Of a DNA stretch of 64,000 bases, positions 17,112 through 28,524 are shown piece by piece. Source of the stretch: Ornithinimicrobium humiphilum (GTDB lineage: Bacteria > Actinomycetota > Actinomycetes > Actinomycetales > Dermatophilaceae). A program made the translations under genes and the position numbers. The notes below the pieces were generated by a model that saw only the letters and a list, made by a program, of their open reading frames with translations, did no database searches and was not told the origin of the DNA. The stretch is taken from the NCBI RefSeq assembly GCF_006716885.1, contig NZ_VFPU01000001.1, positions 868,001 to 932,000 of the forward strand, written 5' to 3'. Each line of letters starts with the position of its first letter. Within the stretch, counting starts at the first letter, position 1.

Positions 17112-17145
17112 GGCGGCGGGTGCGGAATTTTGCCGCCCCGCCGCC
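17112..17145 (+). terminator. Hairpin after rho
   Basis: GGCGGCGGG (17112-17120) pairs with CCCGCCGCC (17137-17145). It lies 15 nt beyond the rho stop and overlaps the predicted rpmE promoter, so it may end rho transcripts and also shape rpmE expression. Confidence 0.5.
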
Positions 17146-17158
17146 GGTTTGGCAGAAT
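17129..17158 (+). promoter_or_regulatory. rpmE promoter candidate
   Basis: TTTGCC (17129-17134) and CAGAAT (17153-17158) are spaced by 18 nt. This leaves a leader of about 70 nt before the rpmE ATG. Confidence 0.35.
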
Positions 17159-17233
17159 GTCCCAGTTGGCCCACCGGTTCACGGCGCGCACCCGGCGCTG
17201 CCGACCCGGGGGAACCACCACCCTAGGAGAATC

Positions 17234-17449
17234 ATGAAGAAGGACATCCACCCGGCGTACGTCGAGACCCAGGTGACCTGCACCTGCGGCGCGACGTTCA
17301 CGACCCGCAGCACTTCGACCTCGGGCAAGATCAGCGCCGACGTGTGCTCCAGCTGCCACCCGTTCTACACGGGCAAGCAGAAGATCCTGGACACCGGTGG
17401 TCGTGTCGCCCGCTTCCAGGAGCGCTACGGCAAGAAGGCCGGCAAGTAA
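17234..17449 (+). CDS. rpmE: 50S ribosomal protein L31 (zinc-binding type)
   Basis: 71 residues from ATG, preceded by AGGAGA six bases or so upstream. It begins MKKDIHPAY as is typical for L31 and has the zinc-ribbon cysteines in TCTCGATF and [14 protein letters not shown], so it is the C+ (zinc-containing) paralogue rather than the zinc-free one induced on zinc starvation. It sits on the large subunit at the central protuberance and bridges to the small subunit. It lies between rho and prfA, a conserved order in actinobacteria, and is followed by a strong terminator. Confidence 0.98.
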   Translation: MKKDIHPAYVETQVTCTCGATFTTRSTSTSGKISADVCSSCHPFYTGKQKILDTGGRVARFQERYGKKAGK

Positions 17450-17457
17450 GTCTTCCG

Positions 17458-17492
17458 ACGCCGGCCCCGTGACATCGTCACGGGGCCGGCGT
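17458..17492 (+). terminator. Terminator of rpmE
   Basis: A 16-bp perfect stem (17458-17473 with 17477-17492), a 3-nt loop and a downstream CCTTTTC tract begin nine bases after the stop. Confidence 0.9.
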
Positions 17493-17561
17493 TCGCCTTT
17501 TCCCGCACCTTCCCCCACGACGCCCCGCCCTCCGACGGGCACGCAGCGAAAGAGGTATGGC

Positions 17562-18649
<1,088 letters not shown>

Positions 18650-18653
<4 letters not shown>

Positions 18654-19504
18654 GGATCGACCAGGTCCTGCGGTCCGCCACCGCGACGCTCTCCGGCGCC
18701 GGGGTCGCCAGCCCGGCCGTGGACGCCGAGCTGCTGCTCGCCCACGCCAGCGGCCGTGAGCTCGGTGACCTCCGGCGGGCCCGCATCCTCGGCGAGGAGC
18801 TGCCCGAGGAGACGCGAACGGCCTACCTCGAGCTGGTGGAGCGCCGTCGCCGCCGGGTGCCGCTGCAGCACCTGACGGGCTCGGCCCACTTCGGTGGGGT
18901 CGACCTTCACGTCGGGCCGGGCGTCTTCGTGCCCCGGCCCGAGACCGAGGTGCTCGTCGGGCTCGCGCTCCGCGCGCTGGACGGACGCGAGGGGCCCACG
19001 GTCGTCGACCTGTGCACCGGCAGCGGCGCGATCGCGCTGGCCGTCGCCCGCGCGCGACCCGACGCCCGGGTGGGGGCCGTCGAGCTGTCGGAGGAGGCGC
19101 ACGCCTACGCCTCGCGCAACGTGGAGGCGGCCGGCTCGGGGGTGGAGCTGCGCCTCGGTCGCGCGCAGGACGCCTTCGGCGACTGGCTGGGGCAGGTCGA
19201 CGTCGTGACGAGCAACCCGCCCTACATCCCGCCGGACGCCGTGCCGATCGACGTCGAGGTGCGCGAGCACGACCCCTCGCTGGCGCTCTACGGCGGGGGC
19301 GAGGACGGGCTGACGGTGCCGGTCGAGGTGGCCGCCCGCGCGGCCGAGCTGCTGCGGCCGGGCGGGGTGCTGCTCATGGAGCACGCCGACGTCCAGGGCG
19401 AGGCGCTGCCGGCGCTGCTGGCCGCCCAGGGGGCGTGGCGCGAGGTGGAGGACCACCGCGACCTCGCGGGCCTGCCGCGCGTCACGCGCGCCGTCCGCGC
19501 CTGA
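18650..19504 (+). CDS. prmC: Release factor glutamine N5-methyltransferase
   Basis: 284 residues from a GTG that overlaps the prfA stop (GTGA). The N-terminal helical substrate-binding part has the [28 protein letters not shown] sequence block (two pieces, residues about 73-101). The SAM-binding Rossmann domain has [13 protein letters not shown], and the catalytic NPPY motif is in SNPPYIPPD. It methylates the GGQ glutamine of RF1 and RF2 using S-adenosylmethionine. Its genomic coupling with prfA supports the call. Confidence 0.97.
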
Positions 19505-19521
19505 CCGCCGGGTCCGGACGC

Positions 19522-19561
19522 GGGTCCGCCCCGGGTGCCCTGCGGCACCCGGGGCGGACCC
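19522..19561. terminator. Terminator between prmC and the small membrane peptide gene
   Basis: An 18-bp perfect stem (19522-19539 with 19544-19561) and a 4-nt loop separate two convergent genes, so it can serve both directions. Confidence 0.88.
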
Positions 19562-19585
19562 GTGTGTGAACTGGGGCGAAAGCCC

Positions 19586-19660
19586 TCAGAAGATCCAGAT
19601 CAGCAAGGCGATGATGAGCAGGATGCCCACGATCGTCCAGATCAGTCCGCTTCCGCGCAT
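19586..19660 (-). CDS. 24-residue hydrophobic membrane peptide
   Basis: ATG at 19658-19660 is preceded on the minus strand by AAGGAGAGTGACTC, a strong Shine-Dalgarno sequence. The frame gives 24 residues: MRGSG, then one continuous hydrophobic helix of Ile, Leu, Val and two Trp, ending in Phe just before TGA. It should insert as a single membrane span with a short, positively charged N-terminus. The strong ribosome site, the convergent terminator and the standalone position argue that it is a real gene. Its function is unknown; membrane-protein modulator or type I toxin-like roles are possible, but no antisense RNA is evident. Confidence 0.65.
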   Translation of the reverse strand: MRGSGLIWTIVGILLIIALLIWIF

Positions 19661-19867
19661 GAGTCACTCTCCTTCAGGGGTCGTCGGCGCTTGTGCGCCG
19701 CCGGCGTGAGAGAACTCTTGCGGAGCCAGGACAGGCCTGCAACCTCAACGGACACCCCCTGTCCAAGGTTGCGACCGAGGACGGCACTTCCGGCCCGCAA
19801 TGACAGACTGGTCCCCGGACCGGTCGGCGGACCGGACGAGGAGCAGGACACCCGAGGAGGAGCCCCC

Positions 19868-20728
19868 ATGGCCGATGGCGCCGCGCCGTCGCTGCAGGAC
19901 AGGCTGTACGACTGCACCGACCCGCAGGCCCGCACGGAGGCGGTCGAGGCCGCCGCGGCCGCGGTGCGCGACGGCAAGGTGGTCGTGCTGCCCACCGACA
20001 CCGTCTACGGCGTCGGTGCCGACGCCTTCGACGTGGTGGCCGTCGCCATGGTGCTGGCCGCCAAGCACCGGGGCCGGGACATGCCCCCGCCCGTGCTCGT
20101 GCCCAACCCGCGGACCGTCGACGGCCTCGCCGTGGACGTCCCCATGTACGCCCGCATCCTCATGCGCCAGTTCTGGCCCGGGCCGCTCACCGTCGTGCTC
20201 AAGGCCCAGCCCTCGCTCCAGTGGGACCTGGGGGAGACCAACGGCACCGTCGCGCTGCGGATGCCCGACGACCAGGTCGCGCTGCAGCTGCTGGCCGACG
20301 TCGGCCCGATGGCCGTGACGAGCGCCAACGTCACGGGGCGCCCGGCCGCGACCACCGGCCGGGAGGCCCTGGACCAGCTCGGGGGAGCGGTGAGCGTCTA
20401 CCTCGACGACGGTCCCCGCACCGGCGGGCTGCCCTCGACCATCGTGGACTGCACCGGCGAGGAGGCGGTCGTGCTGCGCCACGGCGCGCTGGGCGCCGAC
20501 CAGCTCCGTCAGGTGATCGGCACGACCGTCCTGCACGACAGCCCCGAGGCGGCCGCTGCCGCGCACGCGGCAGCGGTCGAGGCGCACGTCGACGAGCAGG
20601 CGCAGGACACCGACGAGGAGCCTGGAGACGAGGGCGCCACGGGCCGGGAGCCAGCCCGTCTCGTCGGCAGCGTGGTGCCCAGCGGCGTGACCGTCCCGCC
20701 GGGCTCCGTGCGCACCCTGACGCCCTGA
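19868..20728 (+). CDS. Threonylcarbamoyl-AMP synthase (Sua5/YrdC/YwlC family)
   Basis: 286 residues from ATG preceded by CGAGGAGGA. The YrdC fold (about residues 20-210) shows VVVLPTDTVYGVGADAF at the nucleotide site, KHRGRDMPPPVLVP, WPGPLTVVL and VTSANVTGRPA. It makes L-threonylcarbamoyl-AMP from threonine, bicarbonate and ATP for the t6A37 modification of ANN-decoding tRNAs. The remaining roughly 75 residues are Ala/Glu-rich and not obviously a full Sua5 domain. It follows prfA-prmC as in most actinobacteria and precedes glyA. Confidence 0.93.
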   Translation: MADGAAPSLQDRLYDCTDPQARTEAVEAAAAAVRDGKVVVLPTDTVYGVGADAFDVVAVAMVLAAKHRGRDMPPPVLVPNPRTVDGLAVDVPMYARILMRQFWPGPLTVVLKAQPSLQWDLGETNGTVALRMPDDQVALQLLADVGPMAVTSANVTGRPAATTGREALDQLGGAVSVYLDDGPRTGGLPSTIVDCTGEEAVVLRHGALGADQLRQVIGTTVLHDSPEAAAAAHAAAVEAHVDEQAQDTDEEPGDEGATGREPARLVGSVVPSGVTVPPGSVRTLTP

Positions 20729-20750
20729 CGGCGCGGCCCCGACCACCCCC

Positions 20751-20756
20751 TAGAGT
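20751..20756 (+). promoter_or_regulatory. -10 box of glyA, leaderless
   Basis: TAGAGT ends 8 nt before the A of the glyA ATG at 20764. There is no Shine-Dalgarno sequence between them. Confidence 0.5.
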
Positions 20757-20763
20757 GGCTCCC

Positions 20764-22065
20764 ATGACCACCCCGGTGAACCCTGACACCTACTACGGCC
20801 CGAGCTTCGGGGCCCTGCTGGAGCAGGACCCCGAGATCGCCGAGCTGCTCGTCTCCGAGCTCGACCGCCAGCGCAGCGGCCTGCAGCTCATCGCGAGCGA
20901 GAACCAGACCAGCCCCGCCGTGCTCGCGGCCCTGGGCTCGACGCTGTCCAACAAGTACGCCGAGGGCTATCCGGACGCGCGCTACTACGGCGGCTGCTCG
21001 GAGGTCGACAAGGTCGAGAAGCTGGCGATCGAGCGGGCCAAGGCCCTCTTCGGCGCCGACCACGCCAACGTCCAGCCGCACTCCGGCGCCAGCGCCAACC
21101 AGGCCGTCTACGGCGCCTTCGCCTCGCCCGGCGACACCGTGCTGGCGATGTCGCTCGACCACGGCGGCCACCTCACGCACGGGTTCAAGGTGAGCTTCTC
21201 CGGCAAGTGGTTCAACGCCGTCCACTACGGCGTGCACCCCGAGACCGAGGACATCGACTACGACCAGGTCGAGGCGCTTGCCAAGGAGCACCGCCCCAAG
21301 ATCATCCTCGCGGGCGGCTCGGCCATCCCGCGCCTCATCGACTTCGAGCGCTTCCGCGCCATCGCCGACGAGGTCGGCGCGATCTTCTGGGTCGACGCGG
21401 CCCACTTCATCGGTCTCGTCGCGGGCAAGGCCATCCCCTCGCCGGTGCCCTGGGCCGACGTCGTCTCCTTCACCACCCACAAGGTGCTGCGCGGCCCCCG
21501 CGGCGGCGCGATCGTGTGCAAGGAGGAGCACGCCAAGAAGATCGACCGCGCGGTCTTCCCGATGATGCAGGGCGGTCCGCTCATGCACGGCGTCGCGGGC
21601 AAGGCGGTCAACTTCGCCGAGTGCGCCACCCCGGCCTACCAGGACTACGCGCGCCAGGTCGTCGAGAACGCCGCCGTGCTGGCGCAGTCGCTGGGGGAGA
21701 AGGGCATCCGCCCCATCACCGGCGGCACCGACACCCACCTGTCGCTGCACGACCTGCGCGGCGTCGGCGTCACCGGCATCGACGCCGAGGCCCGCTGCGA
21801 CGCGGCCGGCATCGTGCTCAACAAGAACGCCATCCCGTTCGACCCCGAGAAGCCCAACGTGGCCTCCGGCATCCGTGTCGGCAGCCCCTCGGTGACCACC
21901 CAGGGCATGGGGACCGAGGAGATGCGCGTCATCGCCGACCTCATCCACCGCGCGGTCACCGAGACCGACGGCACCCCGGACCACCCGGTGGCCGTCGAGA
22001 TCCGGGCGCAGGTCACCGAGCTGATGACCGCCCACCCGGCCTATCCGGAGCCGGCCCAGGCCTGA
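20764..22065 (+). CDS. glyA: Serine hydroxymethyltransferase
   Basis: 433 residues. Conserved parts are LQLIASENQTSPAV, KYAEGYPDARYYGGCSEVD, VDAAHFIGLVAGK and the PLP-lysine motif in SFTTHKVLRGPRGG. It interconverts serine and glycine with tetrahydrofolate and supplies one-carbon units in the cytoplasm. The start is set by MTTPVNPDTYYGPSF at the first ATG after the -10 box. A GC-rich hairpin follows the stop. Confidence 0.97.
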   Translation: MTTPVNPDTYYGPSFGALLEQDPEIAELLVSELDRQRSGLQLIASENQTSPAVLAALGSTLSNKYAEGYPDARYYGGCSEVDKVEKLAIERAKALFGADHANVQPHSGASANQAVYGAFASPGDTVLAMSLDHGGHLTHGFKVSFSGKWFNAVHYGVHPETEDIDYDQVEALAKEHRPKIILAGGSAIPRLIDFERFRAIADEVGAIFWVDAAHFIGLVAGKAIPSPVPWADVVSFTTHKVLRGPRGGAIVCKEEHAKKIDRAVFPMMQGGPLMHGVAGKAVNFAECATPAYQDYARQVVENAAVLAQSLGEKGIRPITGGTDTHLSLHDLRGVGVTGIDAEARCDAAGIVLNKNAIPFDPEKPNVASGIRVGSPSVTTQGMGTEEMRVIADLIHRAVTETDGTPDHPVAVEIRAQVTELMTAHPAYPEPAQA

Positions 22066-22073
22066 CGTCCGGA

Positions 22074-22098
22074 GCGCGCCCCGCGGGTCGGGGCGCGC
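22074..22098 (+). terminator. Hairpin after glyA
   Basis: GCGCGCCCC (22074-22082) pairs with GGGGCGCGC (22090-22098) around a 7-nt loop, 9 nt after the stop. Confidence 0.6.
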
Positions 22099-22128
22099 AC
22101 CGGCGGGGCGGACGGCAGGAGAGGCGAC

Positions 22129-23265
22129 GTGCGCGAGTTCCTACTGGTGCTGCTGACCGCGGCGGTCGTGACCTACCTGGCGACCCCGCTGGTCCGGCGC
22201 CTCGCCCTCGCCACCGGCGCCATCACCGCCGTCCGCGACCGGGACGTGCACACGGTGCCGATCCCGCGCCTGGGCGGCGTCGCCATGCTCGTGGGCTTCG
22301 CCGCCGCCGTGGCGCTGGGGGAGCAGCTGCCCTATCTCGGACAGCTCTTCGACTCCTCGCCCCAGCTCTGGGGCGTGCTGCTCGCCGCCGCGATCATCAC
22401 CCTCCTGGGCGCGCTCGACGACATCCGCGAGCTGGACTGGATGACCAAGCTCGCCGGGCAGGTCATCGCCGGCGGCGTCATGGCGTTCTTCGGCGTCCAG
22501 CTGCTCTCCCTGCCCATCGGCGGGGTCACGGTGCTGCCCGAGCCGGTCATGGTGACGCTGACGATCCTCGTCGTCGTCATCTCGACCAACGCCGTCAACT
22601 TCATCGACGGCCTCGACGGGCTCGCGGCCGGGGTGGTCCTCATCGCGGCCTCGGCCTTCTTCGGCTGGTCCTACCTGGTGAGCGCCAACTTCGACCCGCC
22701 CAACGTCTTCTCGATGGCCACCTTCATCAGCGCGGCGCTCATCGGAGTGTGCGCGGGCTTCTTGCCGCACAACTTCCACCCCGCCCGCCTCTTCATGGGC
22801 GACGCGGGGGCGCTGCTGCTGGGCCTGCTGCTGGCCGCGGCCACGATCTCGATGACGGGCTCGGTCGACCCGAGCTCCTCGCTCGCCAGCGCCTCCGCCG
22901 CGGCCGCGCTGCTGCTGCCGCTGGCGATCCCGGTCGCCATCCTGGGGCTGCCCTTCGTCGACATGGTCCTGGCGGTGCTGCGCCGCACCCGCGCCGGTCA
23001 GCTGCCCTGGAAGCCCGACCGCGGCCACCTGCACCACCGCATGCTCGACATCGGCCACAGCCACCGCCGGGCGGTGCTCCTCCTCTACCTCTGGGCCGCC
23101 CTCATCGCGGTCGGCTCGGTGTCCTTCGCCTACCTCCCCGCGTGGGTCTCGGGCATCGGCATCCTGCTGCTCCTCGTGGTCGCGATCGTGCTCACGCGGC
23201 GGCCCTGGCAGGGTGGGCCGAGGGCCTCCCCACCTGCGGTTTCGCCGGACGGACAGACCTTGTGA
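22129..23265 (+). CDS. MraY-family undecaprenyl/decaprenyl-phosphate sugar-1-phosphate transferase (WecA/TagO-like)
   Basis: 378 residues with about eleven membrane segments. Family motifs are LDDIRELDWMTKL (the first Asp pair, magnesium-linked), VNFIDGLDGLAAG and FHPARLFMGDAGALLLG. The His-rich loop DRGHLHHRMLDIGHSHRRAV is typical of the WecA branch rather than MraY itself. It transfers a sugar-1-phosphate, often GlcNAc-1-P, to the polyprenyl-phosphate carrier for arabinogalactan-like or teichoic-type wall polymers. A wecA homologue also precedes the ATP synthase operon in mycobacteria. Its stop lies inside the CRP-like palindrome. Confidence 0.93.
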   Translation: MREFLLVLLTAAVVTYLATPLVRRLALATGAITAVRDRDVHTVPIPRLGGVAMLVGFAAAVALGEQLPYLGQLFDSSPQLWGVLLAAAIITLLGALDDIRELDWMTKLAGQVIAGGVMAFFGVQLLSLPIGGVTVLPEPVMVTLTILVVVISTNAVNFIDGLDGLAAGVVLIAASAFFGWSYLVSANFDPPNVFSMATFISAALIGVCAGFLPHNFHPARLFMGDAGALLLGLLLAAATISMTGSVDPSSSLASASAAAALLLPLAIPVAILGLPFVDMVLAVLRRTRAGQLPWKPDRGHLHHRMLDIGHSHRRAVLLLYLWAALIAVGSVSFAYLPAWVSGIGILLLLVVAIVLTRRPWQGGPRASPPAVSPDGQTL

Positions 23266-23278
23266 TAACTTTCACAAG
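23259..23278. promoter_or_regulatory. CRP/GlxR-type operator upstream of the ATP synthase operon
   Basis: CTTGTGATAACTTTCACAAG is a perfect inverted repeat of 7-bp arms with a 6-bp spacer and contains TGTGA-N6-TCACA, the CRP/GlxR consensus. It overlaps the stop of the wecA-like gene and ends 30 nt before the first atp operon gene. TAACTT inside it resembles a -10 box, so binding could block initiation. Confidence 0.7.
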
Positions 23279-23308
23279 CGCTGCCCGCCGACCCGAGGAG
23301 CCCTCTGC

Positions 23309-23746
23309 ATGACCTCCCCCGCACCGACGCGCCCGCGGCGGACGCCGCTGCGTTCGATGCTGCTGGGCGGCCTGGTCCCGAGCGCCCCCCTGGTGGTCCT
23401 CGTGCCGCTGCTGACGTGGGCCGCCGCCGGCCCCTGGGCTGCCGTCTCGGCGCTCCTGGGCGCCGTGCTCTCCGTCGTGGTCTTCGTCCTCGGCGTGGTC
23501 GGCATCAAGGGCGTCCTCACCGGCCCCACGGCCTCGACGATGGCCGGTGCCTTCGGCGTCTTCGTGCTCCAGCTCGCGGCCCTCGCCGCCGTCATCTGGT
23601 CGCTCGGCCAGACGACCTGGCTCGAGGTGGTCCCGCTGGCGATCGCCTTCATCCTCGTCGGTATGGTCTTCCAGGCCGGCCTGGTCGTCGGCTACCTGCG
23701 GATCCGCACGCCCCTCGACGTCACCCTCCCGGGGGAGACCCGATGA
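23309..23746 (+). CDS. ATP synthase protein I-like four-helix membrane protein
   Basis: 145 residues. After a basic N-terminus there are four hydrophobic helices (about 18-40, 45-67, 75-100 and 108-128). Position at the head of the atp operon, size and helix count match the poorly conserved AtpI/uncI proteins, which help assemble the c-ring or influence magnesium supply. The sequence itself is too divergent for a firm call. An ACCCGAGGAG sequence precedes the ATG by about 8 bases. The stop overlaps the next start by four bases. Confidence 0.7.
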   Translation: MTSPAPTRPRRTPLRSMLLGGLVPSAPLVVLVPLLTWAAAGPWAAVSALLGAVLSVVVFVLGVVGIKGVLTGPTASTMAGAFGVFVLQLAALAAVIWSLGQTTWLEVVPLAIAFILVGMVFQAGLVVGYLRIRTPLDVTLPGETR

Positions 23747-24027
23747 GCGAGCAGCCCCGCGACGAGGCGCCCGACCCCTCGGTCGAGCGTCCCACCCCCG
23801 TCCCGTCCCCCTACGGCGGCTCCGAGGCCGACGTCCCCGGCATGGCCCGGCAGACCGACCTCGGCAACGCCGTGATCGCCTACCTCCTCGCCGGCCCGCT
23901 GACCTTCGGCGGGCTGGGGTTCCTGCTGGACCGGCTGCTCGACACCTGGTTCGTCATGCCGGTGGGGGTCGTCGTGGGGATGGTGCTGTCCTTGTACGTG
24001 ATCTGGCTCCGGTACGGTAGGTCATGA
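23743..24027 (+). CDS. AtpZ/AtpI family protein
   Basis: 94 residues from an ATG overlapping the previous stop (ATGA). A Pro/Glu-rich N-terminus of about 40 residues is followed by two membrane helices with the family pattern GGLGFLLDRLLDTWFVMPVG then LYVIWLRYG. AtpZ-type proteins cooperate with AtpI in assembly of the ATP synthase membrane part. The position between the protein-I-like gene and atpB agrees. Confidence 0.82.
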   Translation: MSEQPRDEAPDPSVERPTPVPSPYGGSEADVPGMARQTDLGNAVIAYLLAGPLTFGGLGFLLDRLLDTWFVMPVGVVVGMVLSLYVIWLRYGRS

Positions 24028-24115
24028 CGTCCGTGTGCCGTTCGGAGCCATCGGCGTCCTTCCCTGCTGGGGAGCTCGCCCCGACACCCGTCGAAACCTG
24101 TGAGAAGGAGTACGC

Positions 24116-24931
24116 GTGAGCGCGACCGCTACGGCCGCTGGGCTGATCGTGCCGATGGCCGAGGATTCCCACTTCCCGCCCACGCCGGGTGACTTCTGGC
24201 AGCCCCTGTTCGCCATCCCGGGCACGGACTACTACTTCACCCGGCCGATGCTGCTGCTGGCCATCGCCACCGTGGTCCTCATGGCCTGGCTGTGGCTGAC
24301 CACCCGCCGCGCGGCCATCGTGCCGTCGAAGAGCCAGTGGGTGACCGAGCAGGTCTACAACTTCGCCCGCAACGGCGTGGCCCGCGACATGATCGGCAGC
24401 AAGGACTTCCTGCCCTTCGTGCCGTTCATCTTCTCGCTGTTCACCTTCATCCTGCTCAACAACCTGTTCGGCATCATCCCGCCGTTCCAGAACCCCACGA
24501 TGGCGCGCGTCGGCTTCCCGATCGCCCTGACGCTCATCGTGTACGTGGTCTACCACTGGGTGGGCATCCGCAAGCAGGGCGGCGTGGGCAAGTACCTCGG
24601 CTCGCTGCTCCCGGGCGGTCTCCCCGGCTGGATCAAGCCGTTCATCCTGCTGCTCGAGCTGATCACCTTCTTCATCACGCGGCCGCTCACGCTGGCCCTG
24701 CGACTCTTCGGCAACATGTTCGCCGGCCACATGCTGCTGGTGGTCTTCATCATCGGCGGCTGGTACCTCTTCAAGACCTACGACCCGGCGCTCATGGCCG
24801 TCGCGATCCCCGCGTGGATCCTCGGCGTCGCGCTGACCGCCTTCGAGGGCCTGGTCCAGTTCCTCCAGGCCTACGTCTTCGCCCTCCTGGCCGCCTCCTA
24901 CATCGGTGGCGCCCTGGCGGACGAGCACTGA
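24116..24931 (+). CDS. atpB: F1Fo ATP synthase subunit a
   Basis: 271 residues from GTG with GAGAAGGAG seven bases upstream. It has five or six membrane helices. The proton half-channel region carries ITFFITRPLTLALRLFGNMF with the essential Arg in LALRLFGN and a further conserved stretch FEGLVQFLQAYVFALLAASYI. Subunit a forms the two proton half-channels against the c-ring. It is the third gene of the operon; a GC-rich stem (CCGGCG 24997-25002 with CGCCGG 25014-25019) lies between it and atpE. Confidence 0.97.
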   Translation: MSATATAAGLIVPMAEDSHFPPTPGDFWQPLFAIPGTDYYFTRPMLLLAIATVVLMAWLWLTTRRAAIVPSKSQWVTEQVYNFARNGVARDMIGSKDFLPFVPFIFSLFTFILLNNLFGIIPPFQNPTMARVGFPIALTLIVYVVYHWVGIRKQGGVGKYLGSLLPGGLPGWIKPFILLLELITFFITRPLTLALRLFGNMFAGHMLLVVFIIGGWYLFKTYDPALMAVAIPAWILGVALTAFEGLVQFLQAYVFALLAASYIGGALADEH

Positions 24932-25044
24932 GCGGATCCCGCTCCCGCGGCCCCGGCCGCGACGCCCGACCCCACAACTGAATAGCTACGAAGCCTCCGG
25001 CGTGGCGCCGCCTCGCCGGGACATCACACAGAAAGAGATTCGAC

Positions 25045-25260
25045 GTGACTGGTGACATCACCCTTCTCGGCTACGGCGTGTCCGCCATCGGCCCGGCCAT
25101 CGCCGTGGGTCTGATCTTCGCTGCCTACATCAACGGCGTCGCCCGCCAGCCCGAGGCGCAGGGCAAGCTGCAGCCGATCGCCATCCTGGGCTTCGCGCTC
25201 GCCGAGGCGCTGGCCATCTTCGGCCTGGTCCTCTTCTTCATCGCGTTCTTCGTCAGCTGA
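25045..25260 (+). CDS. atpE: F1Fo ATP synthase subunit c
   Basis: 71 residues forming a helical hairpin. The polar loop has the usual RQP (residues 34-36), and the ion-binding carboxylate is Glu54 in [10 protein letters not shown]. There are no extra polar ligands around it, so proton coupling is expected rather than sodium. The GTG start has AGAAAGAGA upstream. In mycobacteria the equivalent region is the bedaquiline target. Confidence 0.97.
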   Translation: MTGDITLLGYGVSAIGPAIAVGLIFAAYINGVARQPEAQGKLQPIAILGFALAEALAIFGLVLFFIAFFVS

Positions 25261-25311
25261 CGACGCCGCTTCCGCCCATTCCAGACCAGTTCCGCTGCGC
25301 TCCCGGCCTGA

Positions 25312-26774
<1,463 letters not shown>

Positions 26775-26865
26775 GCACCACACCCCCCGGCACCCCCACC
26801 GCATACCCCACCCCAGCCACTGGTCCGCAGATGACGAGCACGGACCGACGACGAGGAGAAGAGAC

Positions 26866-28515
26866 ATGACGGAGCTTTCGATCCGTCCGGAAGAGATCCG
26901 CGACGCACTGGACCAGTTCGTCCAGTCCTACGAGCCGAGCGCCGCCTCCCGCGAGGAGGTCGGGCGCGTGGTCGACGCCAGCGACGGCATCGCCCACATC
27001 GAGGGCCTGCCCTCGGTCATGACCAACGAGCTGCTGCAGTTCGAGGACGGCACGCTGGGTCTGGCGCTGAACCTCGACGTGCACGAGGTCGGTGTCATCG
27101 TCCTGGGCGACTTCTCCGGCCTCGAGGAGGGCCAGCCGGTGCGCCGCACCGGTGAGGTCCTGTCCGTGGCCGTCGGCGACGGCTACCTGGGCCGCGTCGT
27201 CGACCCGCTGGGCAACCCGATCGACGGCCTGGGCGAGATCCAGACCGAGGGCCGCCGTGCGCTGGAGCTGCAGGCTCCCGGCGTCATGGCCCGCAAGTCG
27301 GTCCACGAGCCGCTGCAGACCGGCATCAAGGCGATCGACGCGATGATCCCGGTCGGCCGTGGTCAGCGTCAGCTGATCATCGGTGACCGCCAGACCGGCA
27401 AGACCACGGTCGCGGTCGACACGATCCTGAACCAGAAGGCCAACTGGGAGTCCGGCGACCCGAACAAGCAGGTGCGCTGCATCTACGTCGCGATCGGTCA
27501 GAAGGGCTCGACCATCGCCGGCGTGCGCGGCACCCTCGAGGAGAACGGCGCGCTGGAGTACACCACGATCGTGGCGGCCCCGGCCTCGGACGCGGCGGGC
27601 TTCAAGTACCTAGCCCCCTACACCGGCTCGGCCATCGGCCAGCACTGGATGTACCAGGGCAAGCACGTCCTCATCGTCTTCGACGACCTGTCCAAGCAGG
27701 CCGAGGCCTACCGCTCCGTGTCGCTGCTGCTGCGCCGTCCGCCGGGCCGCGAGGCCTACCCGGGCGACGTCTTCTACCTGCACTCGCGGCTCCTCGAGCG
27801 TTGCGCGAAGCTGTCCGACGAGCTCGGCGCCGGCTCCATGACCGGTCTGCCGATCATCGAGACCAAGGCCGGTGACGTCTCGGCGTACATCCCGACCAAC
27901 GTCATCTCGATCACCGACGGCCAGATCTACCTGCAGGCGGACCTGTTCAACTCCAACGTCCGCCCGGCGATCGACGTGGGTGTCTCCGTGTCCCGCGTCG
28001 GTGGTGCCGCGCAGATCAAGGCGATGAAGTCGGTCTCCGGCCGTCTGAAGGTCGACCTCGCGCAGTTCCGCGAGATGGAGGCCTTCGCGATGTTCGCCTC
28101 CGACCTCGACGCCGCGTCCAAGGCGCAGCTCGAGCGCGGTGCCCGCATGGTCGAGCTGCTCAAGCAGCCGCAGTCCTCCCCGGTCCCGGTCGAGGAGCAG
28201 GTCGCCGTCATCTGGGCGGGCACCAACGGCCACATCGACGAGGTGCCCGTCTCCGACGTGCGCCGCTTCGAGGCCGAGTGGATCGACTACCTGCGCCGCA
28301 ACCAGCAGGCCCTGCTCGACGGCATCCGCGAGAGCGGCAAGCTCGGTGACGACACCGAGGCGACCCTGCTCGACGCCATGAAGGCCTTCAAGCAGGAGTT
28401 CCGCGCGGACGACAGCCACGAGGTCAAGGCCGGCTCCGACGAGGACTTCGAGAACATCGACGGCCTGGCGGAAGAGGACGTCGACCAGGAGCAGATCAAG
28501 GTCCGTCGCCGCTGA
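26866..28515 (+). CDS. atpA: F1Fo ATP synthase subunit alpha
   Basis: 549 residues from ATG with GAGGAGAAGAG upstream. Walker A is [10 protein letters not shown]. The segment [30 protein letters not shown] is highly conserved, and the Arg finger lies in the [15 protein letters not shown] region. The subunit binds non-catalytic nucleotide and supplies the Arg finger to the beta catalytic site. The C-terminus ends in an acidic/basic extension after [11 protein letters not shown], typical for actinobacteria. Confidence 0.98.
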   Translation: MTELSIRPEEIRDALDQFVQSYEPSAASREEVGRVVDASDGIAHIEGLPSVMTNELLQFEDGTLGLALNLDVHEVGVIVLGDFSGLEEGQPVRRTGEVLSVAVGDGYLGRVVDPLGNPIDGLGEIQTEGRRALELQAPGVMARKSVHEPLQTGIKAIDAMIPVGRGQRQLIIGDRQTGKTTVAVDTILNQKANWESGDPNKQVRCIYVAIGQKGSTIAGVRGTLEENGALEYTTIVAAPASDAAGFKYLAPYTGSAIGQHWMYQGKHVLIVFDDLSKQAEAYRSVSLLLRRPPGREAYPGDVFYLHSRLLERCAKLSDELGAGSMTGLPIIETKAGDVSAYIPTNVISITDGQIYLQADLFNSNVRPAIDVGVSVSRVGGAAQIKAMKSVSGRLKVDLAQFREMEAFAMFASDLDAASKAQLERGARMVELLKQPQSSPVPVEEQVAVIWAGTNGHIDEVPVSDVRRFEAEWIDYLRRNQQALLDGIRESGKLGDDTEATLLDAMKAFKQEFRADDSHEVKAGSDEDFENIDGLAEEDVDQEQIKVRRR

Positions 28516-28524
28516 TCACCGCAA

